DNA of 64,000 bases from Actinomycetota bacterium (GCA_004366385.1 SIRU01000064.1:62001-126000); one strand, 5' to 3'; shown: positions 9,313-16,673, counted from the stretch's first letter. Notes: generated from the letters alone by a model not told the origin. Program-made: numbers and translations.

Positions 9313-10845
9313 ATGGGCGCCGGACGCCGGAGCCGCCTCGCGCTCGGGGCGCTCGTCTTCGGCGCCGGGATCGGTGCGCTGGCGACGGAGATCACCGCGT
9401 CGCGCCTGCTCGCGCCGTACTTCGGCTCGTCCACGATCGTGTGGTCGAACCTCATCGGCATCGTCCTCGCGGCGCTCGCGCTCGGCTACTGGCTGGGCGG
9501 CCGGATCGCCGACCGGAGGCCGCATCCGGGCCTGCTCGGCTTCATCGTGCTCGGCGCCGCGGTCTTCGTCGCGCTGATCCCGTTCGTCGCGGAGCCCTTT
9601 CTCGACCTCACCGTCGAGGGGCTCGACCAGGCCTCCGCCGGCGCGGTCGTCGGGAGCTTCGTCGCCGTGCTGCTCCTGTGCGCCCCGCCCGTCGTCCTGC
9701 TCGGGATGGTTTCGCCGTTCGCGATCCGGCTCGCCGTCTCGGAGATCGCGACCGCCGGCTCGGTCGCGGGACGCCTGTACGCGCTCTCGACGGGGGGCTC
9801 GCTGCTCGGGACGTTCCTGCCCGCGCTCGTGCTCATCCCCGCGATCGGGACGCAGCGGACGTTCCTCGTCATCGCGGCGCTGATCGCGGCGTCGTCCTGC
9901 TTCCTGCTCGGGCCGCGCTACCTGCTCGTCTCAGGTGCGCTCGTCGCCCTCGTCGCCCTGCCGCCTGGAGTCGCGAAGCCGACCGAGGGGCTCCTGCACG
10001 AGGAGACGTCCTACCACCAGTACATCCAGGTGGTCGAGCGCCCCGACGGGCGGCGGCTCCTGCACCTGAACGAGGGCGTCGCGGTGCACTCGCTGTGGAG
10101 AGAGGACGCGGTGCTGACGGGCGGGGTCTGGGACGCGTTCCTCGCCGTGCCGCCGCTCCTCGGGCGGCCGCTCGAGCGCGTCGCGATCCTCGGGAACGCC
10201 GCCGGGACGACGGCCCGTGCGCTCGGCGTGTTCTACCCGGGCGCCGAGGTCGACGGCGTCGAGCTCGACCCCGCGGTGAGCCGCGTCGGGCGGGAGTACT
10301 TCGGGATGGGCGAGATCGCCCGGCTCACCGTCCACGACGCGGACGCACGTCCCTACCTGCGCTCGACGGACGAGGAGTACGACCTCGTCGTCGTCGACGC
10401 CTACCACCAGCCGTACGTCCCCTTCTACCTCGCTACGAGAGAGTTCTTCCGGCTCGTGCGTGAGCGGCTGGCGCCGGGCGGGATCGTCGCCCTGAACGTC
10501 GCGGGCGTGCCGGGCGACCGCCGGCTCGTGGACGCGATCGGCCGAACCCTCGCGGCCGAGCTCCCGCAGGTGCTCGAGTGGCCGGCGCTTCGCTTCAACA
10601 CGATCGTGCTCGGGCTGACCGAGCCGCTCTCGGCCGAGGAGCTGAGCCGCCGCCTGCGCGACGGCCCCGCCGAGCTCGCCGTCCTGCGAGACCTCCTCGC
10701 CCGCGACGTCTCGCCGATCGAGCCCGGCGGCACTCCCTGGACGGACGACCGCGCGCCGGTCGAGTGGATCACCGACCGGATGATCGTCTCGTACGCGGCC
10801 GAGGGCGGCCGGCTCGACGAGGACTACCTGCCCACGCGACCGTGA
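9313..10845 (+). CDS. Integral membrane spermidine synthase-like protein
   Basis: 510 residues in two parts. Residues about 1-215 hold seven or so membrane helices (for example ALGALVFGAGIGALATE and VLLLCAPPVVLLGMVSPFA). Residues about 225-500 are a Rossmann methyltransferase-like domain of the spermidine synthase family, with AILGNAAGTTARAL, VDGVELDPAVS and YDLVVVDAYHQPYVPFYLATREFF. Enzymes of this fold transfer an aminopropyl group from decarboxylated S-adenosylmethionine, but membrane-fused versions are mostly uncharacterised, so substrate and product are unknown. Located between a small membrane protein and a GDPD gene whose GTG overlaps its stop. Confidence 0.85.
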   Translation: MGAGRRSRLALGALVFGAGIGALATEITASRLLAPYFGSSTIVWSNLIGIVLAALALGYWLGGRIADRRPHPGLLGFIVLGAAVFVALIPFVAEPFLDLTVEGLDQASAGAVVGSFVAVLLLCAPPVVLLGMVSPFAIRLAVSEIATAGSVAGRLYALSTGGSLLGTFLPALVLIPAIGTQRTFLVIAALIAASSCFLLGPRYLLVSGALVALVALPPGVAKPTEGLLHEETSYHQYIQVVERPDGRRLLHLNEGVAVHSLWREDAVLTGGVWDAFLAVPPLLGRPLERVAILGNAAGTTARALGVFYPGAEVDGVELDPAVSRVGREYFGMGEIARLTVHDADARPYLRSTDEEYDLVVVDAYHQPYVPFYLATREFFRLVRERLAPGGIVALNVAGVPGDRRLVDAIGRTLAAELPQVLEWPALRFNTIVLGLTEPLSAEELSRRLRDGPAELAVLRDLLARDVSPIEPGGTPWTDDRAPVEWITDRMIVSYAAEGGRLDEDYLPTRP

Positions 10846-11630
10846 TCCCGCTCGAGCGACGGAACGGCAGGCCGGTGCGCATCGGCCATCGCGGCGCCGC
10901 GGCCCTGGCGCCGGAGAACACGCTGCGCTCGTTCCGGGCCGCGATCGAGGCGGGCGTCGACGTCGTCGAGCTGGACGTGGTCCGGCTCCGCGGCGGCGAG
11001 CTCGTCGTCGGCCACTCGCACAAGCTCGTCGAGCTCAGCCACGGCGCGACGCGTGGCCGCGTCGGGAGGCGCGGGCTCGACGAGCTCCGGGAGCTCTGCC
11101 CCGAGCTCCCGACGTTCGACGAGGCCCTCGCGTTCTTCGCGGAGGAGGCGCCGGAGACGGGCGTGCACGTCGACCTCAAGAGCGCGCGCGCCGCGGAGGC
11201 GGTGGCGGAGGCCCTGCGCAGGCACGGGCTGCTCGGCAGGAGCCTCGTCGGCTCGTTCCAGGCGGGGATGCTGCGCCGCCTGCGCCGCCTGGAGCCCGGC
11301 CTGCGGACGGCGGTCTCCTTCCCGCGCGACCGCGCCGGGATCGGCGAGCGGCCGGTCCTCGACCCCGTCGTCCGGGGCGGCCTGCGAGCCCTGCGGACGC
11401 TGACGCCGCCGCTCGTCGGCTTCCTGCTCGCCCGCTCGCACGCGACGGCGCTCGCCGTCCACCACGACCTCGTGACGCCGGCGGCCGTGGCGAAGGCGCA
11501 CGCCCGAGGCGCCCGCGTCGTCGCCTGGACGGTCGACACCCCGGAGGATCTCGCGCGCGTCGATGCGGCAGGGGTCGACGCAGTGGTGACGAACGATCCG
11601 GCGATCTTCGTATCTACACTCCCACCGTGA
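10842..11630 (+). CDS. Glycerophosphodiester phosphodiesterase
   Basis: Hydrolyses glycerophosphodiesters to glycerol-3-phosphate and an alcohol. About 262 residues. The GDPD signature is clear: RIGHRGAAALAPENTLRSF with the HRG and PENT elements, then GVDVVELDVVRLRGGELVVGHS with the metal-binding Glu/Asp and catalytic His. The end has the typical AKAHARGARVVAWTVDTPEDL and GVDAVVTNDP barrel strands. There is no signal peptide, so it is predicted cytoplasmic. GTG 10842 overlaps the stop of the preceding gene; the L,D-transpeptidase GTG overlaps its own stop. Confidence 0.92.
   Translation: MIPLERRNGRPVRIGHRGAAALAPENTLRSFRAAIEAGVDVVELDVVRLRGGELVVGHSHKLVELSHGATRGRVGRRGLDELRELCPELPTFDEALAFFAEEAPETGVHVDLKSARAAEAVAEALRRHGLLGRSLVGSFQAGMLRRLRRLEPGLRTAVSFPRDRAGIGERPVLDPVVRGGLRALRTLTPPLVGFLLARSHATALAVHHDLVTPAAVAKAHARGARVVAWTVDTPEDLARVDAAGVDAVVTNDPAIFVSTLPP
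11615..11620 (+). promoter_or_regulatory. -10-like TACACT before the L,D-transpeptidase
   Basis: TACACT (overlapping TATCTA at 11611-11616) ends 6 bases before GTG 11627, inside the end of the GDPD gene. It could give a leaderless internal promoter for the transpeptidase and cytochrome maturation genes. Confidence 0.5.
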
Positions 11631-12682
11631 AGCCTGCGGGGCGCGCACTTCGGGTCGGGCTGCTCGCAGCCCTCGCAGCGGCCGGGTTCTCGGCCGCGTT
11701 CGTGCTCGCTGCGACGGGCGCGGGCGCCTCGACCCAGCAGACGACCGATCCGCCCACGACCACGGAGCCTCCCACCGAGACGACCACGCAGCCGCCGTCT
11801 CCGAGGCAGCCCGGCATTCCCAGCGGCGTCACGATCGGGGGCCTCGACGTCGGTGGCCTCCTGCCGTACGAGGCGTCCGCGGCCGTGCGGAAGGCGTTCG
11901 ACCGGCCGCTCGTCCTCGTCGCGTCGCCGACGCGCCAGTACCGCGTGAAGCCGACGCGGCTCGGCGCCCAGCCGAACGTGAAGAAGGCCGTCTCCCGCGC
12001 GCGCTTCTCGCGGCCGGGCGCGGCGATCTCGCTCGACGTCCAGGTCGACCGGTTCAAGGTCCGGCGCTACGTCCAGCGCCTGGGGCGGGAGCTCCACCGG
12101 CCCGCGGTGGACGCGCGCATGATCCTCCGCGGCTCGCGGGTGCGCGCCGTGCCTTCGTCCGACGGGCGCCGGCTGCTCCTCCTCGCCAACGCGCGCACCA
12201 TTCGCACCTCGCTGGCGACGAATCAGCGCGCGCCCCTCAAGCTCGAGCTCGGCGTCGTGAAGCCGCGGGTCACGGTGAAGGACCTCGGCCCGGCGATCGT
12301 GATCCTGCGCGAGTCGAAGAGGCTGCGGCTGTTCGACCGCGGGAAGCTCGTGCGCACGTTCGGGGTGGCGACCGGGCAGTCGTCCTTCCCCACGCCGATC
12401 GGGAGCTTCGAGATCACGACCATGCAGCGCAACCCGTGGTGGTACCCGCCGCCCTCCGACTGGGCCGCCAGCGCGAAGCCGGTGCCGCCCGGCCCGGGCA
12501 ATCCGCTCGGGACCCGGTGGATGGGCATCTCGGCGCCGTACGTCGGGATCCATGGGACGCCGGACTCGGCCTCGATCGGCTACTCGGCCTCGCACGGCTG
12601 CGTCCGCATGCGCATCTCGGAGGCCGAGTGGCTGTTCCAGCGCGTGAAGATCGGCACGCCGGTCTTCATCGTCAGGGTCTAG
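11627..12682 (+). CDS. L,D-transpeptidase (YkuD domain) with VanW/PG-binding-like domain
   Basis: Cell-wall cross-linking enzyme forming 3-3 peptide links, or attaching proteins to peptidoglycan. 351 residues. Signal or anchor segment in the first 35 residues, then a Thr/Pro linker (TTDPPTTTEPPTETTTQPP). A VanW-associated peptidoglycan-binding-like domain (GVTIGGLDVGGLLPYEA) follows, then from about residue 215 the YkuD catalytic domain. The active site is complete: HGTPDSASIGYSASHGCVRM, catalytic Cys at residue 325. It is probably exported and acts outside the membrane. It overlaps the GDPD stop and directly precedes the thioredoxin-like gene. Confidence 0.93.
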   Translation: MKPAGRALRVGLLAALAAAGFSAAFVLAATGAGASTQQTTDPPTTTEPPTETTTQPPSPRQPGIPSGVTIGGLDVGGLLPYEASAAVRKAFDRPLVLVASPTRQYRVKPTRLGAQPNVKKAVSRARFSRPGAAISLDVQVDRFKVRRYVQRLGRELHRPAVDARMILRGSRVRAVPSSDGRRLLLLANARTIRTSLATNQRAPLKLELGVVKPRVTVKDLGPAIVILRESKRLRLFDRGKLVRTFGVATGQSSFPTPIGSFEITTMQRNPWWYPPPSDWAASAKPVPPGPGNPLGTRWMGISAPYVGIHGTPDSASIGYSASHGCVRMRISEAEWLFQRVKIGTPVFIVRV

Positions 12683-13246
12683 ATGGCGGCTCGGCGCGCG
12701 AAGCTCGTCGCGCAGGGCGTCGCGATCGGTCTCGTCGGGCTCCTGCTCGTCCTCCTCGTGTGGGCGCTCGTCAACGAGGAGGGCGGTGACCTCGCCGCCG
12801 CCGCCGCGCGGGGCGAGCGGCCGCAGGCGCCGGACTTCACGCTCGAGCGGCTCGACGAGGAGGGCGAGCTGACGCTGTCCTCGCTCGAGGGGAAGGCGGT
12901 CGTGCTGAACGTCTGGGCCTCGTGGTGCGTCCCCTGCAAGCAGGAGGCACCGTTCCTGGAGCAGGTGTGGAACGAGGGGCGCGACCGCGGGCTCGTGGTC
13001 GTCGGGCTGGACGCGAAGGACTTCCGCCGAGACGCGCTCCAGTTCGCGAAGCGCTTCGGGCTCACGTTCCCACTCGTCTACGACGGGCCCGGCGACACGC
13101 TCCCGGACTGGGGCGTGACGGGGTTCCCCGAGACGTTCGTGCTCGACCGCGAGGGCAGGGTCGTGGAGGCGTTCGTCGGCGGCATCGAGTCGGACGAGGA
13201 GCGCACGAGGCTGCGCGACGCCGTCGAGCGCGCGCTCGCGTCGTGA
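12683..13246 (+). CDS. TlpA/ResA-like membrane-anchored thiol-disulfide oxidoreductase
   Basis: 187 residues. An N-terminal anchor helix (GVAIGLVGLLLVLLVWALV) is followed by an AhpC/TSA-thioredoxin domain (APDFTLERLDEEGELTLSSL) with the active site WASWCVPCK, Cys82 and Cys85. The later cis-Pro region GVTGFPETFVLD is typical of ResA/CcmG. It probably reduces apocytochrome c or other exported thiols. It begins at the base after the transpeptidase stop, and is followed by CcmH- and CcdA-type genes with overlapping or touching ends. The cluster therefore looks like a cytochrome c maturation module. Confidence 0.9.
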   Translation: MAARRAKLVAQGVAIGLVGLLLVLLVWALVNEEGGDLAAAAARGERPQAPDFTLERLDEEGELTLSSLEGKAVVLNVWASWCVPCKQEAPFLEQVWNEGRDRGLVVVGLDAKDFRRDALQFAKRFGLTFPLVYDGPGDTLPDWGVTGFPETFVLDREGRVVEAFVGGIESDEERTRLRDAVERALAS

Positions 13247-13695
13247 GGCTCGTCGCCGTCGCGCTCGTCGCGCTCGCCGCACTCGCGGTGGTGGCGGGGG
13301 CCCTGGCCGCCGACCCGCCGCGCGCCGCCGATCTCGAGGCGGAGCTCGTGTGCCCGGTCTGCGAGACGACGCTCGACCAGTCGAACGCGCCCGTCGCCGA
13401 GCGCATGAAGGTCTACATCCGCGAGCGCATCGCGGCCGGCGACAGCGAGAAGGAGATCAAGGACGCGCTCGTCGCGGAGTTCGGGCCGGGTGTGCTCGCA
13501 CGGCCTCCGGAGGGAGGCTTCGGGCTGCTCGCGTGGGCGCTCCCGCTCGTCGGCGCGGTCGTGGCGCTCGTCGCCGTCGCCCTGCTCGTGCGCGGCTGGA
13601 GCCGCCGGCGGCCTCCAGGAGCGGCGAGCGAGCACCCGCTCGACCCGGAGCTCGAGCGCCGCGTGGACGACGAGCTCGCCCGCTTCGAGGGCTGA
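13243..13695 (+). CDS. ccmH: CcmH/CycL-type cytochrome c biogenesis protein
   Basis: 150 residues. Cleavable or anchoring N-terminal segment (LVAVALVALAALAVVAGALA), then the CcmH domain with its redox pair LVCPVCETTLDQSNAP (Cys37 and Cys40), the helical MKVYIRERIAAGDSEKEIKDAL, and a second membrane helix (LLAWALPLVGAVVALVAVALLV). It reduces or chaperones apocytochrome c for haem ligation. Overlaps the TlpA-like gene by 4 bases and precedes ccdA by 2. Other system I genes (ccmF, ccmE) are not in the window. Confidence 0.88.
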   Translation: MRLVAVALVALAALAVVAGALAADPPRAADLEAELVCPVCETTLDQSNAPVAERMKVYIRERIAAGDSEKEIKDALVAEFGPGVLARPPEGGFGLLAWALPLVGAVVALVAVALLVRGWSRRRPPGAASEHPLDPELERRVDDELARFEG

Positions 13696-13697
13696 GC

Positions 13698-14420
13698 GTG
13701 AGTCTCTCCTCGATCCCGGTCGCGTTCCTCGCGGGCCTCCTCTCGTTCCTCGCCCCCTGCGTGCTCCCGCTCGTGCCCGGCTACCTCTCGGCGGTGTCCG
13801 CAGTGGACGCGGATCGGCTCGGAGAGCGGGGGACGGCGCGGCGCGTGGTGGTCTCGAGCGTCCCCTTCGTGCTCGGCTTCACGGTGTTCTTCGTCGCCCT
13901 CGGGATCGGCGCGGCGCTCGTCGGCGGCCGGGTCGTCACCAACCAGCTCCTGCTCGAGAAGGTCGCGGGGTTCGTCCTCGTCGTCTTCGGGCTCGCGTTC
14001 ATGGGCCTGCTCCCGTGGCCGGAGCGGCTGGTCGGGGCCGGGCTCGTGCAGGGAGCGCGCGGCCGCGGCTCGCGCGTGCTCCTCGGCGGCGCGTTCGCCG
14101 TGTGCGCAGCTCCGTGCATCGGGCCGGTGCTCGCGTCGATCCTCGTGCTCGCCGGCTCGACCGAGTCGGCGGTCCAGGGAGCGGCGCTGCTCGGCGTGTA
14201 CTCGCTCGGGCTCGCAGTCCCGTTCGTGCTCGCGGGCGCCGTGTTCACGCGGGCGATGGGCGCGTTCCGGTGGCTCCGCGACCACTACCGCGCGATCCAG
14301 GTCGCGGGCGGGCTCGTGCTCGTCGCGCTCGGGCTGCTCCTCTTCTTCGAGCGCTTCTACGTGCTGCGGATCTACCTGAACCGCTTCCTCGATTGGCTCG
14401 GCGTCGAGCCGGCCTTCTGA
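13698..14420 (+). CDS. ccdA: CcdA cytochrome c biogenesis / disulfide-reducing membrane protein
   Basis: 240 residues, six or so membrane spans, DsbD beta-domain family. It passes electrons from cytoplasmic thioredoxin across the membrane to partners such as the TlpA/ResA-like protein upstream. Conserved cysteine motifs are visible: LLSFLAPCVLPLVPGYLS near the N-terminus and FAVCAAPCIGPVLASIL in the middle. Start GTG 13698 lies 2 bases after the ccmH stop. The 3' end is followed by a Family A palindrome separating it from a convergent gene. Confidence 0.93.
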   Translation: MSLSSIPVAFLAGLLSFLAPCVLPLVPGYLSAVSAVDADRLGERGTARRVVVSSVPFVLGFTVFFVALGIGAALVGGRVVTNQLLLEKVAGFVLVVFGLAFMGLLPWPERLVGAGLVQGARGRGSRVLLGGAFAVCAAPCIGPVLASILVLAGSTESAVQGAALLGVYSLGLAVPFVLAGAVFTRAMGAFRWLRDHYRAIQVAGGLVLVALGLLLFFERFYVLRIYLNRFLDWLGVEPAF

Positions 14421-14439
14421 GACGCGGCTGAACGAGCCG

Positions 14440-14462
14440 CCAAGTTGCAAGTTGTAACTTGG
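14440..14462 (+). repeat. Family A palindromic repeat, copy 2
   Basis: Identical 23-mer to 6916-6938 with arms CCAAGTT / AACTTGG. It sits between the convergent stops of ccdA (14420) and the DUF309 gene (14464). The flanks GAGCCG and CTC lengthen the inverted repeat. Confidence 0.88.
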
Positions 14463-14463
14463 C

Positions 14464-14787
14464 TCAGAGTCGCGGGCGCTGCAGGCGAAGGTCGCCGGCC
14501 GTGACGGCTGCGCGCGCCCGCGCGACGTCGCCGAGCACCGTCGCCACGTCGACGCCGCGATGGGCCGGCGCGTACGGGCCGAGGCGGCGCGCCGCCTTCT
14601 CGAGCTGGCGCTCGCAGCCGTTGCGGTTCCCGCGCTCCGCGTGCAGCCAGGCGACCGCGACGTGGACGAGGCCCTGGAGGAAATCGCGCTCCTCGGCGGG
14701 CGCCTCGCGCCACTCGTCCTCGAGCTCCTCGTGCGCGTCGAAGTAGTCGCCGGAGCGGATCAGCGCCAGCCCCTCGGAGAGCCCCAT
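14464..14787 (-). CDS. DUF309 domain protein
   Basis: 107-residue helical protein. The DUF309 signature is plain: SGDYFDAHEELEDEWREA, then RDFLQGLVHVAVAWLHAERG and NRNGCERQLEKAARRL. His and Glu in DAHE..LE..W are conserved in the family; the biochemical role is not known to me. The ATG at 14787 is preceded by GATAAT on the minus strand (14794-14799) 6 bases upstream. It is divergent from the receiver-like gene at 14831 and convergent with ccdA. Confidence 0.85.
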   Translation of the reverse strand: MGLSEGLALIRSGDYFDAHEELEDEWREAPAEERDFLQGLVHVAVAWLHAERGNRNGCERQLEKAARRLGPYAPAHRGVDVATVLGDVARARAAVTAGDLRLQRPRL

Positions 14788-14793
14788 CGCGCG

Positions 14794-14799
14794 ATTATC
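14794..14799 (-). promoter_or_regulatory. -10-like GATAAT for the DUF309 gene
   Basis: GATAAT on the minus strand ends 6 bases before ATG 14787. No Shine-Dalgarno. It is paired back-to-back with TACGCT at 14818-14823. Confidence 0.5.
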
Positions 14800-14817
14800 G
14801 GCGTCCGCGCCCGTTGC

Positions 14818-14823
14818 TACGCT
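14818..14823 (+). promoter_or_regulatory. -10-like TACGCT, leaderless start at 14831
   Basis: TACGCT ends 7 bases before GTG 14831, no Shine-Dalgarno. Divergent partner of the 14794 hexamer. Confidence 0.5.
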
Positions 14824-14830
14824 CGAGCGC

Positions 14831-15172
14831 GTGGCCACGATCCTGCTCGTTGGGGTCGACCTCTACTTCCGAGGCAAGCTCGAGGGTCTGCTCCCGGGCC
14901 ATCGACTGGTCACGGCCGACAGCGTCGACCCGCCGGACCTCGTGCTCGTCGACATCTCTCGCGTCGAGCCGGAGGAGGTCGCGGACCAGTGGCCGGACGT
15001 CCCGATCATGGGCTTCACGAACCACACCGACCGCTCCGGCCTCCAGCGCGCGCACGCCGCGGGCTTCGACCAGGTGCTCGTGAAGTCGGCCCTCGCCGAG
15101 CGCGCGGCCGGGCTCGTCGACGAGCTCACGGGCGCGACGGAACCGGGCCGGAGCGGACGGGCCGCGGACTAG
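14831..15172 (+). CDS. Receiver-like alpha/beta protein, 113 residues
   Basis: Resembles a shortened response-regulator receiver: strand ILLVGVDLYFRGKLEGLLPG, then DLVLVDISRVEPEEV (Asp at the expected strand-3 position), PDVPIMGFTNHTD with the strand-4 Thr, and GFDQVLVKSALAE with the strand-5 Lys. The first strand lacks the usual acidic pair (VGVD instead of xDD), so magnesium binding and phosphorylation are doubtful. No output domain. Its TAG stop is the start of the -10 hexamer of the ferredoxin gene 13 bases downstream. Function unknown. Confidence 0.7.
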   Translation: MATILLVGVDLYFRGKLEGLLPGHRLVTADSVDPPDLVLVDISRVEPEEVADQWPDVPIMGFTNHTDRSGLQRAHAAGFDQVLVKSALAERAAGLVDELTGATEPGRSGRAAD

Positions 15173-15175
15173 ACT
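15170..15175 (+). promoter_or_regulatory. -10-like TAGACT before the ferredoxin gene, containing the upstream stop
   Basis: TAGACT begins with the TAG stop of the receiver-like gene and ends 7 bases before GTG 15183. No Shine-Dalgarno. The same hexamer and similar spacing occur before the genes at 29741 and 43326. Confidence 0.55.
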
Positions 15176-15182
15176 CGGTCCC

Positions 15183-16421
15183 GTGACGTACATCATCGCC
15201 GAGCCCTGCATCGACATCAAAGACCGCTCCTGCGTCGACGTCTGCCCCGTCGACTGCATCCACGAGTACGAGCGGATCCTGATCATCGACCCGGAGGAGT
15301 GCATCGACTGCTTCGCGCCGACGGAGCAGCTGATCACGGAGCACGGCCTGCGGACCTTCGCGGAGCTCGAGGATCACTCGTGCCGCGTACTGACGGACGA
15401 CGGCTTCAAGCCCGCAGTCGTGAAGCGCTTCCGGCGTCGGCCGCTCGTGAAGATCGAGCTGGCGCCTGCGTTCGAGGAGCGTGACCGCTACGGCGGCACG
15501 CGGCTCACGACCCGGAACATCTCGAGGTTCCGGCGAACGGTGTGGGCGACGCCGACGCACGGCTGGGTGCTCGCCGACGGACAGAAGACCAACGCGCTCG
15601 GCGTCGGCCAGTTCGTGCCCGCGGTGCGCTCGATGCCGAAGCGCGATGGCGAGACGTACAGGCTCGGCGTCCTGCACGGGTTGGTGTTCGGCGACGGCTC
15701 GTGGAGTTGGTACGCCGAGACGACGGACGAGCATCTCCACCATGTGCCGATGTTCGGCGACCGGGTTGCTCGGTACCGCGCCCTCTTCGAGCGGGTCAGC
15801 TTCGAGCGCTCGCGCAGCCTTCATCCGGGCTATTCGGGTACAGGAGTCCTGCGCTCGTGCGTCAACCTCAAGAAGCTGCTTCCTGAAACGGCGGATGCGG
15901 AGTACATCGCCGGGTTCGTGGACGGGTGGGTCGCAGCTGACGGGGATCCGGTCAAGGCGGGTTCGTGGCGTCTTCGCTCGACGGATCATCAGGCGCTTGC
16001 GTGGCTCGAACGTGCTGCGCCACTCGCAGGGTACGTAGCTATCGGTTCGGGCGAGGAAAGCACCATGGCTACGAACGGTGGTCGGCGCAATCGCTCGATG
16101 CGCTGGCTCTACCTCGCGACGCGGGAGTCGTACTGGCGAGTCATGTCGGTCGAGGCGCAGGAAGCCGACGACGTCGATACGTTTTGCGCCGTTGTCCCTG
16201 GCAAGCATGAGTTCGCGCTTGCCGGCGGTATCACCAGCAGGAACTGCGGGGCGTGCGAGCCGGAGTGCCCGGTGGAGGCGATCTTCCCCGAGGACGCGCT
16301 CCCGGACAAGTGGAACGCGTTCGTCGAGATCAACTACGCGTTCCCGGACCCCGAGAAGATCAACTCGCTCACGGACGCGTACGCGACCGAGCACAACGTC
16401 CAGAACGAGCCGCTGGAGTAA
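15183..16421 (+). CDS. fdxA: 7Fe ferredoxin (FdxA type) precursor interrupted by an intein
   Basis: Electron carrier of the [3Fe-4S][4Fe-4S] actinobacterial ferredoxin family. The 412-residue precursor splices to a predicted 100-residue protein. N-extein residues 1-42 contain Cys9, Cys17, Cys21, Cys25 and Cys40 (EPCIDIKDRSC, VCPVDC, EECID). The C-extein begins at Cys355 with CGACEPECPVEAIF. By analogy with Azotobacter FdI numbering, the residue after the intein becomes a ligand of the [4Fe-4S] cluster together with Cys21, Cys40 and the Cys of GAC. The unspliced protein should therefore lack that cluster. Start GTG 15183 follows a TAGACT hexamer. Confidence 0.95.
   Translation: MTYIIAEPCIDIKDRSCVDVCPVDCIHEYERILIIDPEECIDCFAPTEQLITEHGLRTFAELEDHSCRVLTDDGFKPAVVKRFRRRPLVKIELAPAFEERDRYGGTRLTTRNISRFRRTVWATPTHGWVLADGQKTNALGVGQFVPAVRSMPKRDGETYRLGVLHGLVFGDGSWSWYAETTDEHLHHVPMFGDRVARYRALFERVSFERSRSLHPGYSGTGVLRSCVNLKKLLPETADAEYIAGFVDGWVAADGDPVKAGSWRLRSTDHQALAWLERAAPLAGYVAIGSGEESTMATNGGRRNRSMRWLYLATRESYWRVMSVEAQEADDVDTFCAVVPGKHEFALAGGITSRNCGACEPECPVEAIFPEDALPDKWNAFVEINYAFPDPEKINSLTDAYATEHNVQNEPLE
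15309..16244 (+). other. Intein (312 residues) with LAGLIDADG-type homing endonuclease domain
   Basis: Protein-splicing element, precursor residues 43-354, in frame inside the ferredoxin. Block A starts CFAPTEQLITEHGLRT with nucleophile Cys43. Block B holds the TxxH motif at 123-126 (TPTH). Two dodecapeptide motifs are LHGLVFGDG (164-172) and IAGFVDGWVAADG (242-254), both keeping the acidic catalytic residue. Block F is DTFCAVVPGKHEFAL. Block G is GGITSRN, with terminal Asn354 and downstream Cys355. The penultimate residue is Arg353, not the usual His. Base composition is visibly less GC-biased than the exteins, especially around 15830-16220, consistent with acquisition by transfer. Confidence 0.95.
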
Positions 16422-16427
16422 CGGCGA

Positions 16428-16451
16428 GGGCGAGGCAAGCCTCGCCCCTAC
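16428..16451 (+). repeat. Family C palindrome at convergent gene junction, copy 2
   Basis: GGGCGAGGCAAGCCTCGCCC followed by CTAC, between the ferredoxin stop (16421) and the convergent stop at 16461. It is a near-perfect inverted repeat and a candidate two-way terminator. Confidence 0.82.
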
Positions 16452-16460
16452 GGCTCCGCG

Positions 16461-16658
16461 CTACGCCGGCAGCAGGTACGCGCACTGCCGCTTGTCGCCC
16501 GGCAGCGGCGACGGCGCGATCTTCGTCACGCGGAACCGGCTGTCGCCGTCCTCCACCTCCGCGCCGACCTCCGGTGGGTCGCCGGGCCGCTCCTCGAGCG
16601 TGTAGCCCGACGCAGACCAGCGGAAGAGGAGGTGCACGCCCCGTCCGTTCCCGTCCAT
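16461..16658 (-). CDS. Small hypothetical protein, 65 residues
   Basis: Not recognised. The sequence looks folded rather than random: FRWSASGYTLEERPGDPP, then GAEVEDGDSRFRVTKIAPSP and CAYLLPA, suggesting a small beta barrel. No signal or membrane segment. Support for its being real comes from TAGCAT on the minus strand 9 bases before the ATG, and from the Family C palindrome closing its 3' end. It is 12 bases downstream of a histidine kinase gene on the same strand. Confidence 0.6.
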   Translation of the reverse strand: MDGNGRGVHLLFRWSASGYTLEERPGDPPEVGAEVEDGDSRFRVTKIAPSPLPGDKRQCAYLLPA

Positions 16659-16667
16659 GCGCAGGGG

Positions 16668-16673
16668 ATGCTA
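16668..16673 (-). promoter_or_regulatory. -10-like TAGCAT for the 16658 gene, containing the kinase stop
   Basis: On the minus strand TAGCAT begins with the TAG stop of the histidine kinase gene and ends 9 bases before ATG 16658. Confidence 0.4.

Noticed and set aside
10769-13282. Open frame of 837 codons on the minus strand
   Set aside because: Antisense of GDPD, L,D-transpeptidase and TlpA-like genes, which have intact active sites.
14831-15172. Calling the receiver-like protein a functional response regulator
   Set aside because: The acidic pair of the first strand is missing and there is no output domain, so only a structural resemblance is claimed.
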